Source: CAWEDP01 sp963807925 (lineage in GTDB: Bacteria; Acidobacteriota; Vicinamibacteria; Vicinamibacterales; CAVVIG01). Taken from it: a DNA stretch of 64,000 nt. Made by a program: the position numbers and the translations under genes. The stretch lies in the NCBI GenBank assembly GCA_963807925.1, contig CAWEDP010000002.1, positions 2,914,001-2,978,000 of the forward strand, read 5' to 3'. Each line of letters starts with the position of its first letter. Within the stretch, counting starts at the first letter, position 1. Positions 62,169 through 64,000 of the stretch are shown one piece after another. The notes beneath the pieces are model-generated. The model saw only the letters and a list, made by a program, of their open reading frames with translations. It was not told where the DNA came from and did no database searches.

Positions 62169-63507
62169 TCCCTCCGCGTGCCTCGCCCGAACGGTCCTCA
62201 ACGGCGAGACCGCGGCCCGCGATCGACGCCTCGACGAGCTCGATCGGATGCACCACTCGCCAGGCATGGCCGGCGCGGGCCGCGGCGGCGGCGATTTGCA
62301 GCATACAGCCTGGATTCCCCGTCGCCACGACCTCCGGATCCAGGACGGCGATGTGGCCGACCTTGCGCTCGCCCAGCGCGCCGGCAGCCTCTGGCTGCAC
62401 GAGATTGTAGATGCCCGCGCTGCCACAGCAGACCTCCGGCTCTGCCGGGCTGAGGAGCTCGAGACCCGGGATCGCCTGGAGCAACTCGCGCGGCTCCGCC
62501 CGCACGCCCTGAGCGTGCGCCAGGTGACAGGCATCGTGATAGACGACGCGACGAGGGACCGGATGCCGCGCGGCGCGCGGCGGCCCGAGCTCGGCGACCA
62601 TCTCCGACACGTCCCGCACCCGCGACGCGAACGCCCGCGCGCGGGCCGCCCAGGATGGATCGTGCGCGAGCAGCTCGCCGTATTCCTTCATCGACGACCC
62701 GCAGCCGGCCGCGTTGACGACGATACGGTCCACGTCCGCGCGTTCGAAAATCTCGATCAGCCGCCGAGCGAACCCGCGCGCCTCGTCGAGCCGCCCGGCG
62801 TGCAGCGCGAGCGCGCCGCAACACCCCTGCGAAGCCGGGGCCAGCACCTCGCACCCTTCGGCGGCGAGCACGTTGACGGTTGCCCGATTCACCGCCGGAA
62901 ACACGAGCCGCTGCACGCACCCGGTCAGCACACCCACCTTCCGGCGGACCTCGCCCACCGCGGGGGTGCGCTCGGGCGTGCGGGCGCGCAGCGACGCCCA
63001 CGTGACCGGCGGCGCGAGCGCGAGAATCGCGCGGACGCGGGAGGGCAGCGCCGCGCCGAGGCGTGAGCCCGCAGTCGCGCGCACGAGCCCCCCGAAAAGC
63101 GCCAGCGGTGCGAGCAGCACGCGCAGCCGGTTCGGATACGGAATCAGGCTGAAAATCGTCGCCCGGAACGCCCGATCGGCAAGCGAGCGCTCGTGGTGCC
63201 GCTCGATCTGCGCCCGGGTGCGCTCGATGAGGGGACCGTATTGCACCCCGGACGGACAGGCCGTCACACACGCCATGCACCCGAGGCAGGCATCGAAATG
63301 GCGCACGAACGCGGCCGATACCGGCGTGCGCCCTTCGAGCGCCGCCTTCATCAGGTAGATGCGGCCGCGAGGCGAATCCATCTCCTCGCCCCACAGGAGA
63401 TAGGTCGGACAGCTCGGCAGACAGAATCCGCAGTGGACACACTTGTCGATGAGCGCTTGCTGCGGCGCATCAACGGCGTCGAAGGTCGAGGTCACCTCTC
63501 GCGCCAC
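62158..63507 (-). CDS. glcF: Glycolate oxidase iron-sulfur subunit
   Basis: This 449-residue iron-sulfur protein carries electrons from glycolate oxidase. Two ferredoxin-type clusters are seen (CVHCGFCLPSCP at ~23-34 and CLGCMACVTACP at ~74-85), and later CCG-type motifs (SQGCCGALALHAG and EVCCGSAGIYN) bind a further cluster. It oxidises glycolate to glyoxylate together with GlcD and GlcE. GlcE lies 31 bp upstream in the same direction. The last residues (MSN) are encoded inside an AT-rich relic, so the C terminus may be altered. No start other than ATG 63507 is better. Confidence 0.92.
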   Translation of the reverse strand: MAREVTSTFDAVDAPQQALIDKCVHCGFCLPSCPTYLLWGEEMDSPRGRIYLMKAALEGRTPVSAAFVRHFDACLGCMACVTACPSGVQYGPLIERTRAQIERHHERSLADRAFRATIFSLIPYPNRLRVLLAPLALFGGLVRATAGSRLGAALPSRVRAILALAPPVTWASLRARTPERTPAVGEVRRKVGVLTGCVQRLVFPAVNRATVNVLAAEGCEVLAPASQGCCGALALHAGRLDEARGFARRLIEIFERADVDRIVVNAAGCGSSMKEYGELLAHDPSWAARARAFASRVRDVSEMVAELGPPRAARHPVPRRVVYHDACHLAHAQGVRAEPRELLQAIPGLELLSPAEPEVCCGSAGIYNLVQPEAAGALGERKVGHIAVLDPEVVATGNPGCMLQIAAAAARAGHAWRVVHPIELVEASIAGRGLAVEDRSGEARGGMSN

Positions 63508-63538
63508 GTCGTCACCCCTGTGTTCGCCCGTCGCGGGC

Positions 63539-64000
63539 TCACACCGGCCCCCGGGCGGCGTTGAGAATGTCGGCCGGATCGAACGCGCGTTTCACCGCGC
63601 TCACGAGCGCTCCCCGATCGCCGAGTGATCCCCAGACGTCGACCGCCGATTTCACATCCGCCGTCGCGCGCACGACGACGACGTGGGTCACCACGTCGGA
63701 CGTGCGCAGCCGGTCGACGGCGGCGGCGGCGGTCGCGGTGTCGGCCTCGATACGGATGTGGCCGGCTCCCACGCCCGCGCGCGCGCGCAGGGCAATCGGC
63801 ACGCTGCAGGCGCGGGCGATCTCGTCGGCCATCGTCAGCACCCGCGCAAGATCCGCCGGCAGCCAGCTGCACCGGACAATCGTGCCGGGGATCGACCAGA
63901 AACGATCGCTCTGATCCTGCCAGCACTCGCGCTCGGCTTCCTCCACCCTGACGTCGACGGCCGCATCGACGAGCAGACGGACCGCCCGGTCGATTTGCGC
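63539..64000 (-). CDS. glcE: Glycolate oxidase FAD-binding subunit, C-terminal part (cut by window edge)
   Basis: The frame is open from the window edge to the stop at 63539, giving the C-terminal ~153 residues. The sequence WSIPGTIVRCSWLPADL, HIRIEADTA and VKRAFDPADILNAARGP, ending in the FDP-x-x-(I/L)LN-x-G-type motif of FAD-linked oxidases, fits GlcE, especially with glcF 31 bp downstream. The FAD-binding N terminus and start lie outside the window. The family assignment rests on gene order as much as on sequence. Confidence 0.82.
   Translation of the reverse strand, partial: AQIDRAVRLLVDAAVDVRVEEAERECWQDQSDRFWSIPGTIVRCSWLPADLARVLTMADEIARACSVPIALRARAGVGAGHIRIEADTATAAAAVDRLRTSDVVTHVVVVRATADVKSAVDVWGSLGDRGALVSAVKRAFDPADILNAARGPV

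Overview
The window is 64 kb of GC-rich, densely packed bacterial chromosome. No rRNA, tRNA, CRISPR array, phage gene or recognisable transposase was seen. The gene content points to a soil-type Acidobacteriota, probably class Vicinamibacteria. The reasons are CRTAC1/ASPIC-UnbV proteins, DUF6152 and DUF6644 families, many secreted amidohydrolases, a large secreted-protein family with 'HWEGDTLVVETTNF'-like cores, and a dispersed palindrome whose translation gives peptides such as VRLKPDTT. This assignment is inference from gene content, not a computed placement. Starts were chosen from Shine-Dalgarno sites, 4-nt overlaps, signal peptides and family lengths; GTG and TTG starts are common.

Left part (1-24 kb): a truncated ATP-grasp fragment with a polyglutamine tail, a NifA-like sigma-54 activator, Mug glycosylase and an EVE protein, glycogen branching enzyme, a Tat-exported amidase, two cyclophilins around a PhzF enzyme, an ankyrin protein divergent from a TonB-dependent receptor, a GT87 mannosyltransferase-like protein, an FkbM methyltransferase, allantoinase coupled to a secreted amidohydrolase, a fluoroacetate-dehalogenase-like hydrolase, an isoquinoline-oxidoreductase-type molybdenum enzyme pair and a DinB protein.

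Middle (23-46 kb): two SGNH hydrolases, a TMTC-like TPR membrane protein, a YtcJ-type amidohydrolase and a frameshifted carboxymuconolactone decarboxylase. Next comes a minus-strand run with four tandem secreted paralogs, an acyl-CoA synthetase and an AcuI-like reductase. An asparagine-synthetase-like protein follows, then two divergent operons: a histidine-rich membrane protein with a polyferredoxin and a periplasmic partner on one side, and a radical SAM protein overlapping a flavin-halogenase-like protein on the other.

Right part (46-64 kb): small genes (cupin, DUF2784, two small proteins), then five minus-strand genes (47.4-56.7 kb) joined by four identical 4-nt overlaps. They encode three FG-GAP/UnbV proteins, one TPR lipoprotein and an orphan RnfD-like membrane protein. 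This is the best candidate for an undescribed system. Acetyl-CoA synthetase, a DUF6644 pair, a second DUF6152 module, and glycolate oxidase subunits GlcF and GlcE (cut by the window edge) close the window.

Two features run through the window. A REP-like palindrome headed by GTAG occurs at six loci, once in frame inside a gene. Four genes carry an apparent single-base frameshift, and each lies at a GTAC site carrying one extra G, so those lesions may be sequence error rather than true decay.
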